Shown one piece after another: positions 31,711 through 45,800 of a stretch of 64,000 nt of DNA. Under the pieces are notes generated by a model that made no database searches, was not told the DNA's origin, and was given only the letters and a program-made list of their open reading frames with translations. The stretch is from Polymyxa betae (Eukaryota > Endomyxa > Phytomyxea > Plasmodiophorida > Plasmodiophoridae). Numbering within the stretch: the first letter of the stretch is position 1; every line of letters starts with the position of its first letter. The DNA lies in NCBI GenBank assembly GCA_003693705.1, contig RBZT01000646.1:1-64000 (forward strand), given 5' to 3'. The translations under genes were made by a program, and so were the position numbers.

Positions 31711-32217
31711 ATCTACTACATATTCAGCTACATGAAAAACAGCATCTGTGTTCCCGACATTAACATTATTAGAAGGTGATAGCATCGTGTCAGGGTAAGC
31801 ATTGACATCGGTCAATCCGCCCGGGGGCGCATAATGAGCAATTTGTGCTGATCTTGGGGTTGGGCATTGATCGCCTGTGACGAGACCGAACTGCTAAACT
31901 TCTAGGGAAGGACCTTTCAAGAGGGGATCATCAAGGATCAAATCCGATAAAAATCCCACGAGGAACGTAAAAACGACAACGAAAATTCTGTGCTGCGCGC
32001 CAAAACAGCATCTGTACCCCTGGCAGCTAACCCTCACAATCAGCAGCGAAACGATCGAAGAAAAGCTCTGGAAACAGATCTGTATGTATGCATCCATATC
32101 CTGGGTATATAAGGTCGCGCTTTCAAGTATATCCGGTCCAGATGGAAGCCAAACGCTGCTGGGCATCCAATTGGCAGTTCTATGAAGATCGGACAAGCGC
32201 TGCCGCCTGCCGGACAC
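31705..32217 (-). CDS. Coding-like sequence upstream of the receptor, gene model unresolved
   Basis: Two good stretches: a hydrophobic segment of membrane-span type (RIFVVVFTFLVGFLSDL, about 31920-31990) and, after a frame change near 31895, a Pro/Asn-rich stretch of about 60 residues (PTPRSAQIAHYAPPGG ... NTDAVFHVAEYVVDA) ending in TGA at 31705. They could be the N-terminal part of the receptor just downstream (a one-base shift would connect them) or the end of a separate gene. A clean intron linking them was not found. Confidence 0.35.
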
Positions 32218-32637
32218 AGAATGCTGCCGATCTCAAAGAAAAGTCGAATCAAACTAAATCAATTGCTAATGGCACTGAAGGGCTCCGCCTTATTGGCTGT
32301 CGCCGAATAAAGACATTCCACAGTACCCGGAATCTGAGACCAATGACAGCTGATATCCACAGCCAATGGTCTACAGAATGTGATTAGGACGACTGCGAAG
32401 TGGTAGTGACAGTAATGTTTATTAGCACATTTAGCAAGCCCGACTTGTTTAGGGTTTCATATACTGAGCTGAGGGGCCGATTACGTACAGTTGATGGAGA
32501 TGGGAAACGAAGGGGAGATTTTGAATGTCTGTAACATAATCGACTGCGTCGATGACAGTGAGGACGCACTTTAGTTTGCGGTTGGCTCATTCAAGCAGAC
32601 GCATTATCATTTTCATCGATCATCGGTCTATCAAATA

Positions 32638-33424
32638 ATGGAGGTCGTTGACAAGGTCAAGTCGTCGGCCCTGGCCTGGATGGAGGAGATGGAAGCCTTC
32701 CTCATCAAACAGGAGATAATGGCCCTGAGTTTGTTCACACAAAAGACGGGACTCAAACAAATTCATGGCGTTCTTATTGGTGTGGCGGCCCTATTTTTCT
32801 TCCTCTTGACGGTGCATGAGGATTTGTTTTAACTGCCATCAAGCTGAAATGCGTTTGTGTGTAGAACTTTGGAGGTAAAGCAGTGACTAACCTGATTGGC
32901 TTCGTGTATCCGACACTGGCGTCGTTCCACGCTTTGAAATCGAAGAATTTTGATGACGACGCCTTCTGGCTCACTTATTGGATCGTTTTCGGGTAAACTC
33001 TATTCGCTGCCTGATGCATTTATAAATCGTTACTTTCAGGCTATTTCAACTGCTGGAAGCATTTGGCGATTTGTTTTTGTTTTGGATTCCTTGTTACACC
33101 TTATCTAAGTGCTTGTTTTTGATATGGCTGTTCTCCCCTCGAACACGCGGGGCCCTATTTGTCTTAAATCAGTTTGTTGCTCCAGTGGTGAAACGCCACC
33201 AGACAGAAATTGACGGCGCCATTAACGTACGTTTGCTGAACTTTCGTTCTCACTCTCATCCTAAGTCTAAATAGGCCGCCAAGAACTTCGGCAACCAGAT
33301 GGAGAATGAAGTGATCAAACCGGTTGCTTCTCAAATGGCTCACAAAATCAGCGAATCTGCCATGGATATCATCGCGAATCAGCTTCGTCAGCAAGCTTCC
33401 CAGGAAGGCGAAGGATCTAGTTAA
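32638..33424 (+). CDS. REEP5/6-type ER-shaping protein (TB2/DP1/HVA22 family)
   Basis: Four exons (32638-32811, 32865-32992, 33040-33226, 33275-33424) joined in frame give 212 residues. Family features in order are an N-terminal helix with EKxG-like LFTQKTGLKQ, a first membrane hairpin, NLIGFVYPTLASFHALKS, DDDAFWLTYWIVFGLFQLLEAFGD, a second hairpin, SPRTRGALFVLNQFVAPVVKRHQTEID, and a C-terminal amphipathic helix. These proteins insert as wedges and curve tubular endoplasmic reticulum. Introns are 53, 47 and 48 bases. Confidence 0.92.
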
Positions 33425-33565
33425 TCTGCAGTCGTTTCAGAAGACCATTCCATTTCCTCCTATTTGTTGAGTACATAAATTAAAATCATAGATTTTGTTG
33501 GCTGCTCATGCTTCTACTCGTATGTAATCTCATACGTACATTGTAGAGTCACAGGATATGAGAGC

Positions 33566-35660
33566 ATGTCTTTGGCGCTAACGTCTAGGTTAAAACGCGA
33601 TAGCACTGCCGAAATCACTCTTAACGTTTATATAGAGGGCCTGGGAATCCTCAATCGAAGTCTGCCGTTGATGTATGGCTGTCTACTGCTCGAAACTTGC
33701 AACAGAAGTGAGTCAGGATTTCATTAATCAGTAATTTGGCATAACGCTGGTTGCTTGTTTGCCATGGTATTGACTTATCTTCTGCAACAGAAGCCTGGGT
33801 CTGGAAACATCAATTGAGTCTATGCTGCATCGGTTAGAGTTCAGGAATGAAGGTGACCTAAAGCAGATACTGACTGGAAGGACGTCTTTAGAAAAAGAGA
33901 GAAAGTCTCAGTGTAATACCCAATTGAACGCCTCTTTTCCAGTTACTCTATATTTTGTCTTTCACTCAAGTGCTGGCTGAATGCATCCTGACAGATGAAC
34001 CCATATTTGCCAATATCGATTCCGTCAAACTACGGGTTCGCCAAATTGGCGAATTAATTGAATGTAGCGATGACAGTGATTTAAATGGTGATTGAGATAC
34101 TGAAGTTTGCTTCCATTTATACGTGACATACTGTACTCTGATTTAAAAACTGTGTTCATTTCATTGGCTCTTGTTTGCTTGAAAACTGACAATATTTGCA
34201 GAGCAGAAATGTATTCAAGAGCACATCAACGACGTAGTCGCTGAGATTGCAAGCATTAAGAATAGCCGCGCGCTCGAATACGATGTAATGAACTCCAAGT
34301 GCCAACAAACAGACCATTCGCTCGCTTCGCTCATCCAAAAGTATGACCTAAGCAGTAACGACGATGGGCAATACGTACTCGGCCGTTCGCCAGATCAAGC
34401 TCCTATCGAACAGCCATCGCAACCTGTCGGAACTGCTTTCAATGATAAGATTTGTACTAATTGTCTACAGGGAGGTCGTAAAGAGAAAGCGGATAAACCT
34501 GTTGATCAGGAAAACTCAATTTTAGAACAAATCAGCAACGTGGAAAAGACCATTGACCTAGACGGCGGTCAGTATGGTGGATGGGATGAACACGACCATC
34601 GTCATTTTCTCAAGTCGGGGATAATCACCATTGATCTTACGCTCTTGCCTAAGGTCGTTTAGGCTGTGGAATTCATACAACAATCTAGAAGAGATATGCC
34701 ATCGTGGGTCTAATGAGATATATGGACAGACAAACCAATCGGTTATGGCGCATTGCAAATGGTTTGAAAGGTACAGATCCTGTTTTCTCACTTGTGGACA
34801 ATTCGAGAAATTAAAGTTGCAGTTCAGATATAACGGCTATATTTTACGTAAGAAAGAGCTGATTGCCAATTGGAGAGTTATCAAAGATGTAATGATGATT
34901 AGAATGCTCACCACACGCGGCTCATATTTACCTTGGTTTATAGAGTGAGAAGAAGAAAGCAATACAAGAAACAGAAGAGGCTTTAACCAATGCGAATAAA
35001 GATACCAACGATGAAGCTTTAAAAAAGCAACAGGAAAAAAAGGAAGCGGCTCTTCGAAAATGGAAAGTGAGTTCTCATCAAGGTTGCTAGATCTGCCTGT
35101 TGACTTCGTTTACAGGAAGACAAAGCTAAACAAGAACAGGCGAAATTCCTGCGTGAAGCAGAGCTTCGAGAGAAATCACTGAAGGCTGAGAGGCGGCGCT
35201 TAGAGCGACGTTCAAAAATTCTGCATGACAAAGTCGAGAAGTTCCATGCTGAAACCGAATCAAAGCAGCGGTTAAAAGAGAATAATCAACCAAAAAAGGT
35301 GGAAATCGATGAGCGCGCCCTGCAAAAAGTAATATAAAAATGTCAAAGAAAAGTGCTGTATTAACTGTTTAGCAGATCCAAATGAGAAATTCGGCATTAA
35401 TTAGCAAGCGTAAGAACTTGGTTGAATCGAAACAAATCGAACAAAAAAGGAATGTGATGAGAACCGCTGCATTAGCAGCAAAGTATCGTGCCTCGATTAG
35501 GATTGCAGCTGATCCAGATCGGTTGTTAAAGGAAACAGAAGCGATGAAGGTTAGGATGCTGGCTCGCGAGGCGGAAAGATCTGAGCCCAAGCAAGAAACC
35601 AGCACCTTTATTCTGTCAGCCCAACATCGTGCTGTACCTCAATGGAGAAGAGGCGTCTAG
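33566..35660 (+). CDS. CCDC112: CCDC112-like coiled-coil protein (centriolar satellite)
   Basis: At least eight exons. Diagnostic parts are GGQYGGWDEHDHRHFLK joined across a 49-base intron (GTCGGGG...TTTAG) to LWNSYNN, then HCKWFERYRS, long Lys/Glu/Arg-rich coiled coil from about 34950, and the C-terminal HRAVPQWRRGV. The same order (a GGW-DHxxFLK block, a WY/WF block, coiled coil, and HRAIPTWRQGI) is known from CCDC112, which binds centriolar satellites in ciliated cells. The 5' end is the least certain part: ATG 33566 is followed by plausible but weak exons up to 34087. Exons from 34202 are firm. Confidence 0.75.
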
Positions 35661-36351
35661 TGCATCCATTATTCACAATCGCGACAGCGATGCTGCGCTG
35701 TCAAGAATTCATAGTTGTGGCTGGACTCTCATCAGTCGAATCTCGAAAAGTGATTCACATTCGTTTTACATAGCACTGGGAATATATAATCAATGTCCTG
35801 ATTTTTGAGAGAAGCGATAGTTTTCACAGCATCGCTTACAATAAATTGGAGTTTCATTTCAAGATTTCCTTTCCTGCTGTAATACTTGAGATCGTATCAA
35901 CTGATTGTAAGTTGCCGTCGGGTGTTTGTGAAGAGTATGCCCTTTCAGCGTCAAATTAACCTATTGTTCTCTCTCTAGAGCGTTCTTGTTTCCCGGAATA
36001 GGAGAAGTTCCTTTGACCGACAGAAACGAATAAGGAAAATCGTATTTACCCTTCGACATCCAGCAATCGCTATTGTTTTGGCGCTGCTGACGACTGTCAG
36101 TCGTCAAGATAATGCCGAAAGCCTGCTGGCTAGTTCCTGATAGCCTAAGACAAAGCTTACTCTCGAAACGTTTTGATAGTGCTAGACGGAAACTAGGGCC
36201 AGCAGGAATGATATCAAAAGGCAATCTGCATCACACTGAGAAGAAGAGGGTTGACAGGGCTCCCAGTTGGATTCCGATCCGACAGAATCACCATACTGGG
36301 TTGCTGGGTTGTAAAAGCGTGGCCTTTAATGAGTCAAAGGGGTCGTTCTGT
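35661..36351. other. Intergenic, no gene recognised
   Basis: Open frames exist on both strands at 35960-36400 but neither has persuasive composition or splice sites. It probably holds the 3' ends of the convergent flanking genes. Confidence 0.45.
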
Positions 36352-37483
36352 TTATGGCAATGCCTGGTAACATTCTGTGGCGGATCCACAATCTTGATAG
36401 CATTTTGAGACGGTTACGAACTGGTAATCTGAGAAACGCTGCTTCAACCAGGCAAGCATTCCTGTATGATACCACATGTCGTGCATCAGGATCATTTTTG
36501 ACGTCTGCCGCGGCGATTCGGTCTCGATGTTCGCCTGAATCTGATCGATACTCAAGCCTTGGTTTGGGTCAGCTTATTTTTCATTAGAGTTCAGAGTTTT
36601 CACCTCTCCAGTCATTGCTATCGACATTCCAAATCACTGATGTCAGACCTAACTTATTTAACTGCCCGTTTTTCTCTTCGTTTGTACTCCCAAACCTGAA
36701 AAGGCTTAATACGTGCATTAATGAACCGACACAATATTACGGCGGTCTTAGCATTGTGAATGATGTTTTCGATGCTTCAACGTGGCATCTGTTGGCAAGC
36801 CAGTCTCTACAACTTTTCACTTCGTGTTCGATATTAGTAGTGGGCAACGTCAGATCTACATGATTCCAGGTGTGCCATTGGACTTCGTGCCCTGACACAA
36901 GTTAGGCGTATTTTTCACATTTCTATCGCCGCGACCTTCATTGAGCATTCGTCTGACAAGCTCACATTCTCGGGGTCCATAGTGTCCGCCGTTGGAACCT
37001 GGAGCAATGAAGAAAGTGGCTACGAGCCCGTTAGCTTTTAGTTCATCGAGTACATGTGCCGTTGCTGGGTATCCGTCGACATTGTTATTGATAGTCCAAG
37101 GACCTACAAAATTGGACATGTGAGATCCTTCCAAAATCGCAGCTGCCTGGTACCATCATCGAAGGTTAACTACATAGAATCAGCGGAAAGCAGAACCAAC
37201 AATAGAAACATACAGCTACGTATTTGTGTTCACCACAATGTGATACGACGCCAGGCGGCAATGGCTCTGGTGCAGGCGTTGATTGCTGCGGCTGTGCAGC
37301 CGTTGATAGCTCCGGTGCAAGCGTTGGTTTGAGAATTGCTCTGTCAGGAGATGGTGTGGTGGTGTTCGACGCTCTAAACAAGGCACCGGTTGGATTTCCT
37401 CGTAAGGTTAAATAGACGATAACCCCAGCTAGCGCTAAGATTCCTACACAAACGAGTACTCCAACCTTTCGTCTCGTTGACAT
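36352..37483 (-). CDS. Membrane-anchored polysaccharide (chitin) deacetylase, NodB/CE4 family
   Basis: Six exons (37483-37220, 37169-37154, 37103-36936, 36891-36741, 36695-36604, 36557-36352) give 298 residues. Residues 10-30 are a membrane span (VGVLVCVGILALAGVIVYL), then a Pro/Thr-rich stalk, making a type II membrane protein. The NodB domain has all main motifs: YLTFDDGPW (catalytic Asp pair), HVLDELKANGLVATFFI, HTWNHVDLT (metal-binding His pair), MLRPPFG, VIWNVDSNDW and ILMHDMW. It should remove acetyl groups from chitin-like polymers at the cell surface. Exon 2 is only 16 bases and encodes the TFDD core, so it is easily missed by gene finders. Confidence 0.88.
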
Positions 37484-37796
37484 TTTTGGCAAGGTCTGGA
37501 ACTGAGGCACGCGTCATGCTACCATCATCGTCACTTCTACATGACGGTGGAAAAAATCTTTGACAATTATTTAGACACGGTAAAAGTTCCATTAAATTAA
37601 CATGACAACCATGAATGCATCCTTTAACACAGATTAATTGTAACAGTTTCGTTGATTTGGATGATTAGCGCTTCATCGGCGATCAGCAGAATAATCATAT
37701 TCTGAACTGTTTGAATTACAACTAAAGCAGTCCATGGCTCTTCCAACAGAAACGGCAGATAGCGTTCACGATTGAAGCATATGAGGTGCTTCCCAT

Positions 37797-38941
37797 TTAA
37801 TGTGATGTATCGGAATCAGTTTTCAGGTCCATATTAACTGGGGCGCCCCAAAGCTCGGCCATTTTTCTGGCGATACAATCTAGATCTTCGAAGGCATCGC
37901 TGATTGTGCTTTTCTGAAGCTGAAACTTCAAATCTGTGGCCTCGTCGTCTTCGGGCTCTTCGATCTTCACGTATTCTAATTCTTTCGCTCGACGAGCAGC
38001 TTCGATTTGTGACTCCAGAAGCGCTGCTCGTGTGGGATGTTCGGATCTCATATACCTAACAAGAAACTCATATCGACGATTACAACAAAACAAAGACTTA
38101 CTCTATCGTGGGAAGTCGGCCATCGGGTATGAGCGTCCCCCAATCCAAAGTTCGTTTTCCGGTTTTAACGAAGACGTACTTCCTATAGAGCTCTAGCTCA
38201 GTTTCAGTATTCTTCTTCGATTCCAAAGTTTCCTGAACGCGTTTGAGTGCGATATCATTTTCCTTTTTGGCAACAGATAGCTCCTGCTGCAATTGCTTCA
38301 CTTGCGAGCGTAGATTTAAGAGTTCCTGGTCGCAAGCATCTGAAGCACGCACTCGTTCGGCTCCAATAAGCATAACCAAGGACATCGCAGCATCATCATA
38401 GCGTCGAAATAAACTTGCTAGCAAATTCGCTGTTTGATTTTGAACAGACAGCTTCGGCAAGATGTGATTAAGACAGCATGCATACAGATTACGCTTTCCT
38501 ATCAAAGCTTTAGAATGAGAAATTTTACTACCAACAAGAATCTCCCAGGCAACGAAGCGGTTATGAACAAATCCGCTTACTTCGAAATGCACCAATTGAA
38601 GGCGGGACATTGTCAAGCTCATTAGAGAGCGATTCAAGAACATGTATGACAGGGGCTATACGATTACAGGCAAGCTTAGGGCGGGTTTTACTTTCTTCAA
38701 GAGCGGCATTGAATTCTTCAACTGCTCTCCCATCTACGGCTATGCTGTCATAGTTTCGGTATAGTAATCTCGGGAGAAGCTTGACAGGGCGTCGTCCAGA
38801 GCCAGGCGTTGGGCGAGTTCGATACAAGAATGCAGATGGGGTCTGCGATAGTTGAAAGTTATGCTGTGAACGAAGATCGGGTAGACCATGTAAAACCGGC
38901 GTTGAATGGCATCGTAAGATGTCTGCAACTGATTCCCTCAT
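37797..38941 (-). CDS. Coiled-coil protein, function unknown
   Basis: Three exons (38941 to about 38591, about 38508 to 38104, and 38055-37797), spliced at GTAAGC and GTAAGT donors, give about 330 residues. The N-terminal 110 residues are not coiled coil and have a Pro/Arg-rich patch (RPTPGSGRRP). The centre is a long heptad region (NLRSQVKQLQQELSVAKKEN through ELELYRKYVF), and the C-terminus is acidic and helical (AARRAKELEYVKIEEPEDDE). No family is recognised. A cytoskeletal or ciliary structural role would suit the neighbourhood but is only a guess. Confidence 0.65.
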
Positions 38942-39035
38942 TTATAGTACGGTCACGATATACACATTAGGATACTTTGAGAAAGAATCAAGATGTATAA
39001 CCGTCGCTAGATAGAGATTTTTGCGATGAAACTGA

Positions 39036-39314
39036 TCACGATGCTGGGTGCGTGAGAGCACCCAACGCCATCGCAATCCAACAGAAACCCAACCACAGCA
39101 AGGCATCGCCTGAATTCAGTGAGATGTGAAGATTAAGGACATAGCGGTCGATCTTCACTTGACCATCGCCGTCCTGACCTTCAGGAAGAGAGAACGCTCC
39201 GAAGGTGCCCCTGGAGGCCCGCCTCGAACAGGCGCTGCCTCGAAGGGGGTTGCGGACTTTCTGTGATTTCGATCGAAGGTCCTGCCTGGCTGTATCTTTG
39301 CCAGTAGTGATCAC
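39036..39314 (-). CDS. Possible small membrane protein, 5' end missing
   Basis: An open stretch without an ATG, divergent from the GMD gene. The last 50 residues read like an acidic/neutral domain (DGQVKIDRYVLNLHISL) followed by a single C-terminal membrane span (LLWLGFCWIAMALGAL), the layout of a tail-anchored protein. The upstream part is of poor composition and could be intron. Confidence 0.35.
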   Translation of the reverse strand: MITTGKDTARQDLRSKSQKVRNPLRGSACSRRASRGTFGAFSLPEGQDGDGQVKIDRYVLNLHISLNSGDALLWLGFCWIAMALGALTHPAS

Positions 39315-39409
39315 AGCTGATAAACCCGGTCAGCCTGTTGGCGCTTCACAGTTCTCTGTCACTCTAGCAAACTGTTGCAGACAACCGACTATTCACTTTG
39401 CATAGCAAT

Positions 39410-40688
<1,279 letters not shown>

Positions 40689-40775
40689 ACGCGGGATCGC
40701 GATTGTCTGAACCGAAGTTGTTATGATAAAATGTTCGATTATGAGACATTATAGATGAACAATATGGATAAATGA

Positions 40776-42071
40776 TTAAGCCGCCTGCTTGCAATCTTCT
40801 GACCGCCCTACTTTCTCTGGATGTATGGTTACCGAGGATACGCCAGATGATTTCAGAATAGCCTATCCATACAACTCAGCAACAACCCTATATAGAACTG
40901 TAGCAAGACATACAGTGAAATGACTCATCGTAAGAGATATATCGGCATCCTCAGACAACATAACGTGCATAGACGCTATGACCTTGTCGCTGGTAAGAGT
41001 CCATACATGGAAGTGGTGAATGCCAACAACACCATCCCTGGACAGTAATTTAGCAACAACGCTCTTCACATCGATGGCTTTAGGCGTTTGCTGCAGCAGA
41101 ATGGCAATAGCATCTCGCATCAGAGGGACCGTTGCAAATGCCAGCAGGAATACAATAAGAATGGAGAATACGGGATCAGCGACGAATCTATGATGGAAAC
41201 TGGTAAACTTGATGAAAAGGCATGAGGCCAGCACACCAACAGAACCAAGGCCATCAGCAGCAACATGCAATAGCACACCTGATGCAAAGGCTAAATAACT
41301 TGAATAAATATGCAAAGAGAACAGTACCTTGCATATTTTTATTTTCTAGAGCACTGGTTGTAGATTTTTCGCCCGAATCATTGGTGGTCGAATGCTTTCC
41401 AGTTCCAAGAATGATAATTCCTGGACGCAACATCAATCAATTCAGAATTACAGAGCTTATAGAAACCCTTACCTAACACGTTCAATAACAGCCCACCGAT
41501 CGAAACCCACAAAATAACGTCCACATTCATCTTTTGAGGAGGCTCATATTCCATAATTTTTTGGATTGCGTCTATGGTGATTGTCAAGCAGATAGCCAGC
41601 ATGAATGTGGAATTGACTAATCCTCCAACAACTTCACACCTAGTCCTATGAGAATAAATGGATATCCGAGGCGATCCGATTTCTTCTTGTAACCTACCAT
41701 CCAAAGGTGTTATATTCGCTGGCGTGTTTTCTCGATAATCGCATAGCGCATAACCCAATGCACATAGCAATTAAATCAGAAAACATGTGCATAGCATCGG
41801 CGACAAGGGCCAGCGATTGGTAACGGATGCCGATGTAAATCTCGACGACAAAATATGACAATGTTAAGAGCAGAACGGCATAGAAACGGTAATCGTTGTT
41901 CTTGTCAAGCGTAGAAACGGTAGCGACGTTTTGGGGAACAGCAAAGTAATGGTTCGCTTGAAAGAATGCTACAGAATCGGAACTGGTAATCAACATGGGC
42001 GAAGAATCATTGGGTGAGCCTTCGACCTCAAAGGCCACCGTATCTTGACCTGCCCTGGATGATTGCTGCAT
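40776..42071 (-). CDS. Zinc transporter of the cation diffusion facilitator family
   Basis: Five exons (42071-41698, 41645-41473, 41420-41328, 41290-40914, 40862-40776) give 367 residues. Six membrane helices carry the two CDF metal sites: ADAMHMFSDL in helix 2 and HVAADGLGSV in helix 5 (HxxxD each). FGWTRCEVVGGLVN and the loop between helices 4 and 5 fit SLC30 (ZnT) proteins, but the usual His-rich loop is reduced to a short GKHSTTND stretch. The cytoplasmic end has the conserved IHHFHVWTL and, in the last exon, SSGVSSVTIHPE, which is reached only through the final 51-base intron. It should export zinc from the cytosol to vesicles or outside. Confidence 0.92.
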
Positions 42072-42442
42072 CGGGTGGAATTAGAAAATCACGGACGTCA
42101 CAATCTGAGAGTCGTTAAGATGAATGAGTACGCCCGAAACAACGATACGATTAAGACCTGTATCAAGGTCAGGCAAGTCAAAGGCTGAAAGGCTACGGCG
42201 TCGATAGCGGAAGTTTAATACGCCCCGATTAATCAGCTTTCAATGCGAACCATAACAACTTTGATGCTGACCGTTCCCAACTCTGGCGTATTTCTGAAGA
42301 TTGCAGGTATTAACTATTTGCGCAAGGCTCGGTCGAGATGGCATTCGAGACCGTGCTATCGCTTCTAGCCGCACGAATGCAAATAATTCCAAGATTTCAT
42401 TAGTTTAATAGATAAAGTGAATGTGTTGCAAAGCGGTGTGAT

Positions 42443-42625
42443 TTGTACATGAACGATGCTAGCATGACTGTGGTAATGTACCAGACGTTACGGGAGCTAC
42501 TGGATCAGAAGGGAATTGCAAACTCGCAAGTGAAAGCGGAGATATTGGAACTGACTTGTTTGGAGTTTGACGTCCAGAACTTCCAGCTGAGCCTAAAGAG
42601 CATTAAGCTGAGAATCCAGAGGTAG
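42443..42625 (+). CDS. Possible small helical protein, 60 residues
   Basis: A single open frame with ATG. The centre (QTLRELLDQKGIANSQVKAEILEL) resembles the short LisH-type helices of centrosomal proteins such as CEP20. A GTAGG that would serve as a donor directly follows (the stop codon is within it), so this may be a first exon. No partner exon was found before the next gene. A strong GC hairpin lies just downstream (42647-42662). Confidence 0.35.
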   Translation: MYMNDASMTVVMYQTLRELLDQKGIANSQVKAEILELTCLEFDVQNFQLSLKSIKLRIQR

Positions 42626-42646
42626 GAAATCTGTCAACAAACCTGC

Positions 42647-42662
42647 CGGCCGTGAACGGCCG
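42647..42662. other. Perfect GC hairpin
   Basis: CGGCCG, loop TGAA, CGGCCG: a six-pair GC stem with a four-base loop, followed by TTTT. It lies 22 bases past the small helical frame and may be a 3' untranslated structure or chance. Confidence 0.45.
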
Positions 42663-42801
42663 TTTTGCAAGAACAATAATGCATCATCCTCTTCATTCTG
42701 CGGGTATTTGTATTTACAAGATAGATCAAGATGTTCAACGCAATATTCCAGGAATCTGAACAACCACGTTTAACCACTTTTTGACAAAACACATCGCTCG
42801 A

Positions 42802-45800
42802 TTACTTGGCCTCGTGTTGTGCATTTTTCATCATCTGCATGGGATCAATAGATGCAGGACACCTCAGAACAGAAGGAACCAAGACAATGCAAAGGTTAGA
42901 TGCTGACATCCGATTCTGAGGCGTAGCATCAATTACGATAGGAGTAACGCGATTTAGTCAAAATTAACCTCATTTTGGTTAGCTGAAAACTGGCGTATTA
43001 AATGAACAACGGCAGCAAAAAGTAGGGCATTGCTCGGATTAATCTCATCCAGAATGGCTTCTAAAGCCAAAGCAGACGGTGCTTCTGGAGACTTGCCTAT
43101 GTTCACACATCTCTGATACGAGTTAAGCAAAACATCAGAGAGGATAAAATGGTAGCTCACTTGATAGAATTTGTCCTCTGGAATTACCGGTGTCGTCAAT
43201 TCACGCATCCATTTTTTTAATAAAGCAGCACACGCATGAACAGAAACATCTGAATCCAGGAATAGGTCTCCTGAATCTATCTGAACAAATCTGGCTGTTA
43301 GAGACATTTAATATATAGCAAACGAATCTAACCTGCCTAGCAAGGTCGACAACGACTGATGACTCTGGAGATACTCTAAATATTCCCTCCGCTCCCAAAC
43401 CACCTAGCAATATTAATCATCTTATAACTGACGATTTCTACTAGGAAAATAACCTGATCTAATCGTGGCGGCTTTGAGGATCGTGAAAATATTAGGCAAT
43501 GTGTGTTCCGGATAGAAATTCCCCTCGCGCTGGGAATCCATGATTGATTGGAGCGAAGTCTTGAACATACAGCCTAAATCGACAGTTGAGACAATGGCTG
43601 CTAATAGCAGATAGAGAAAAGTTTTTACATTGCTGATCGGACATGTTTGTTACCTGGTTAATTCTGTCCAAAGAGACAAACAATTCATATTGGAAGAGAT
43701 CCAGACGACGAGAGCCTTCAGCATACTGAGAAGCCTGAGCGAATGTCACACAGTAACAGAGGCAATGTCAAATCACTACAGTATTGATACAGAATCCCTG
43801 AATGTCTTTGGACACATCAATCAAGGAACAAGATTTCGCTAATTGTTCCGATAAGATGAGATAACGTTTTGACATCGGAATAAAAAGTCGTCCAAATGCT
43901 TCTAAATGTCCTCTTATGGAGTTGATCCTCATTTCTTCTAATGACTGCATTTCTGAGAGAAGGTCCGGAATTTCCCTCGAGGTATAAGAGTGAAGCATAT
44001 GATTCGACACTTGAATTTCATCAGAATACGAAGCACCTACAGAACAATCTGAGCTCGAGCGTCTGAAGAGCTGCTCAGGCTTACACGTTTTCTGCAAAAG
44101 AGCAGAATTTCGTATCTTTGCTTCTTCTTGTTTTCCTAAGAGATTGGCAGCTCGACTTCCAATTTTATGAAACACTTTCCCGCTTCGGTTGGACAATGGA
44201 CGTTCTGATGACTCGTCCAGACCCAACTCTGGCCCATAAGTGCTTAACATACGCAAACACTCCTGTTGATCGGAATAGTAATCAGATTAGAAGTTTTACA
44301 AAGTTGAAGATGGGACCTGCTTTTTCTTTTCCATAAGTTGCCTCCTATTGTCCATCGCTTGAGTAATATTCTTCTCAGTCTCAATAATTCGCGATAATAT
44401 TGGCTTAGCGATTTCTTCGAAAGTCTGAAGAGGTTCCACCACACTTAGTCGAGCTTCACTTGCAAACCAAGTATGGATCTGTGACAATTCTTCGGCTTTG
44501 TCAAACAGATCCATAACGGCACCGCCACAAGCGACCTGCATTAGCGAAGTCAGAAAGTGGAAGCCGAACCAAAGCATGTCGATCACCATAAAATCAGGTT
44601 TCCTCCAGGCTGAAATTTTCTTCTTTTCGGATTTGACAAGGTTGCCAACCTCGACGGCAAAATCTTGCTGAAGTTGGCAAAGTTTTAGTACAAACTACGA
44701 TCAGCGTTAGAGCGAATTTCGGATGCAAGAGTGGCGAATTAACCTGTTTTAATCGATACACTTCAGCCATTCCAGTATCCAGCTGGTCTTTTACTTTGTC
44801 GAAAGCATGAGGAAGAGCTTCTGCGAAATTCGATGGCTAATTAGCGATTAAAGGACTTCACTGCATTTAGTTAAAAAAACGATACCACGAATTTCGGAAT
44901 TTCGGGAACAATTACATGTGCAAGCTCAGACGGTGAGTATCTGCCAGATGACGCGACCTGCTGGGTTGGAAAGCCCTCAAAGTTTGACGATTCAGTCTCT
45001 AAAACTGGGCAAGAAATGCGATCTCTAATAACATTCAACGATTATGAGCGCTCATGAAGACAGCCTACAAGTTGATGCGAGGCAGCAGAGATTCCTCAAG
45101 AATGCTTCCGGTTGAATTCCTGCTTGACAAACGCGTCTGCAAAGGTTTCTCGGTGACCTGAATCGCATCTTCACTGGCACGATGTTTCAGAATCTTGGGC
45201 GAGTTATCGGCAGGTGTCGCCCGCGCAACTCGGTGCCTCACACACGAATGCGAGCATTGGCATTCGGTTGGATTCGTGGCCGACGCTGCGAATCTGGAAC
45301 ACTCTACAGCCCTCCTTAAGACCCAGTGAAGCTGCGAGGACAGAACTCACCACAGCCGGGCTCGCGACAAGACATGACAAATGTTAATGGAAGATGGCGG
45401 TTGCGCCCCCTGCCTACTGTCGTTATCGACTACCCTTCGCTTCATATAACGTCACTGAGTGGAATGGATTCATTCCATAATCCGACTATGTTAGGAGTCG
45501 TTTCCACAACGACTTGCATTGACTGAGCAGACGAACTTTAGAACTGGATTTAGAACTGGATTTGGAAAGTCACATTCAGCGACAAGTTTTTCGTTTATGT
45601 CAAACTAAATGCTGTGTGCTATTAGAAAATCGGTTGGAGAGCTCCTATTTGGAGTCAGAATTTCAATAGGATCGTAGCAGTCGAGTTGCATAGATTATTG
45701 ATAACAATGCGTGTTCGGGAGGCATAGAATGGTAGCTTACATCTTCTCGATTGGTCTGACGAACCTGTTGTCGAACCGGACGCTGACCTTTGGACGTTAA

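Noticed and set aside
42647..42662. Histone mRNA 3' stem-loop
   Set aside because: The stem is pure CGGCCG with a TGAA loop and does not match the histone consensus; no histone gene is near.
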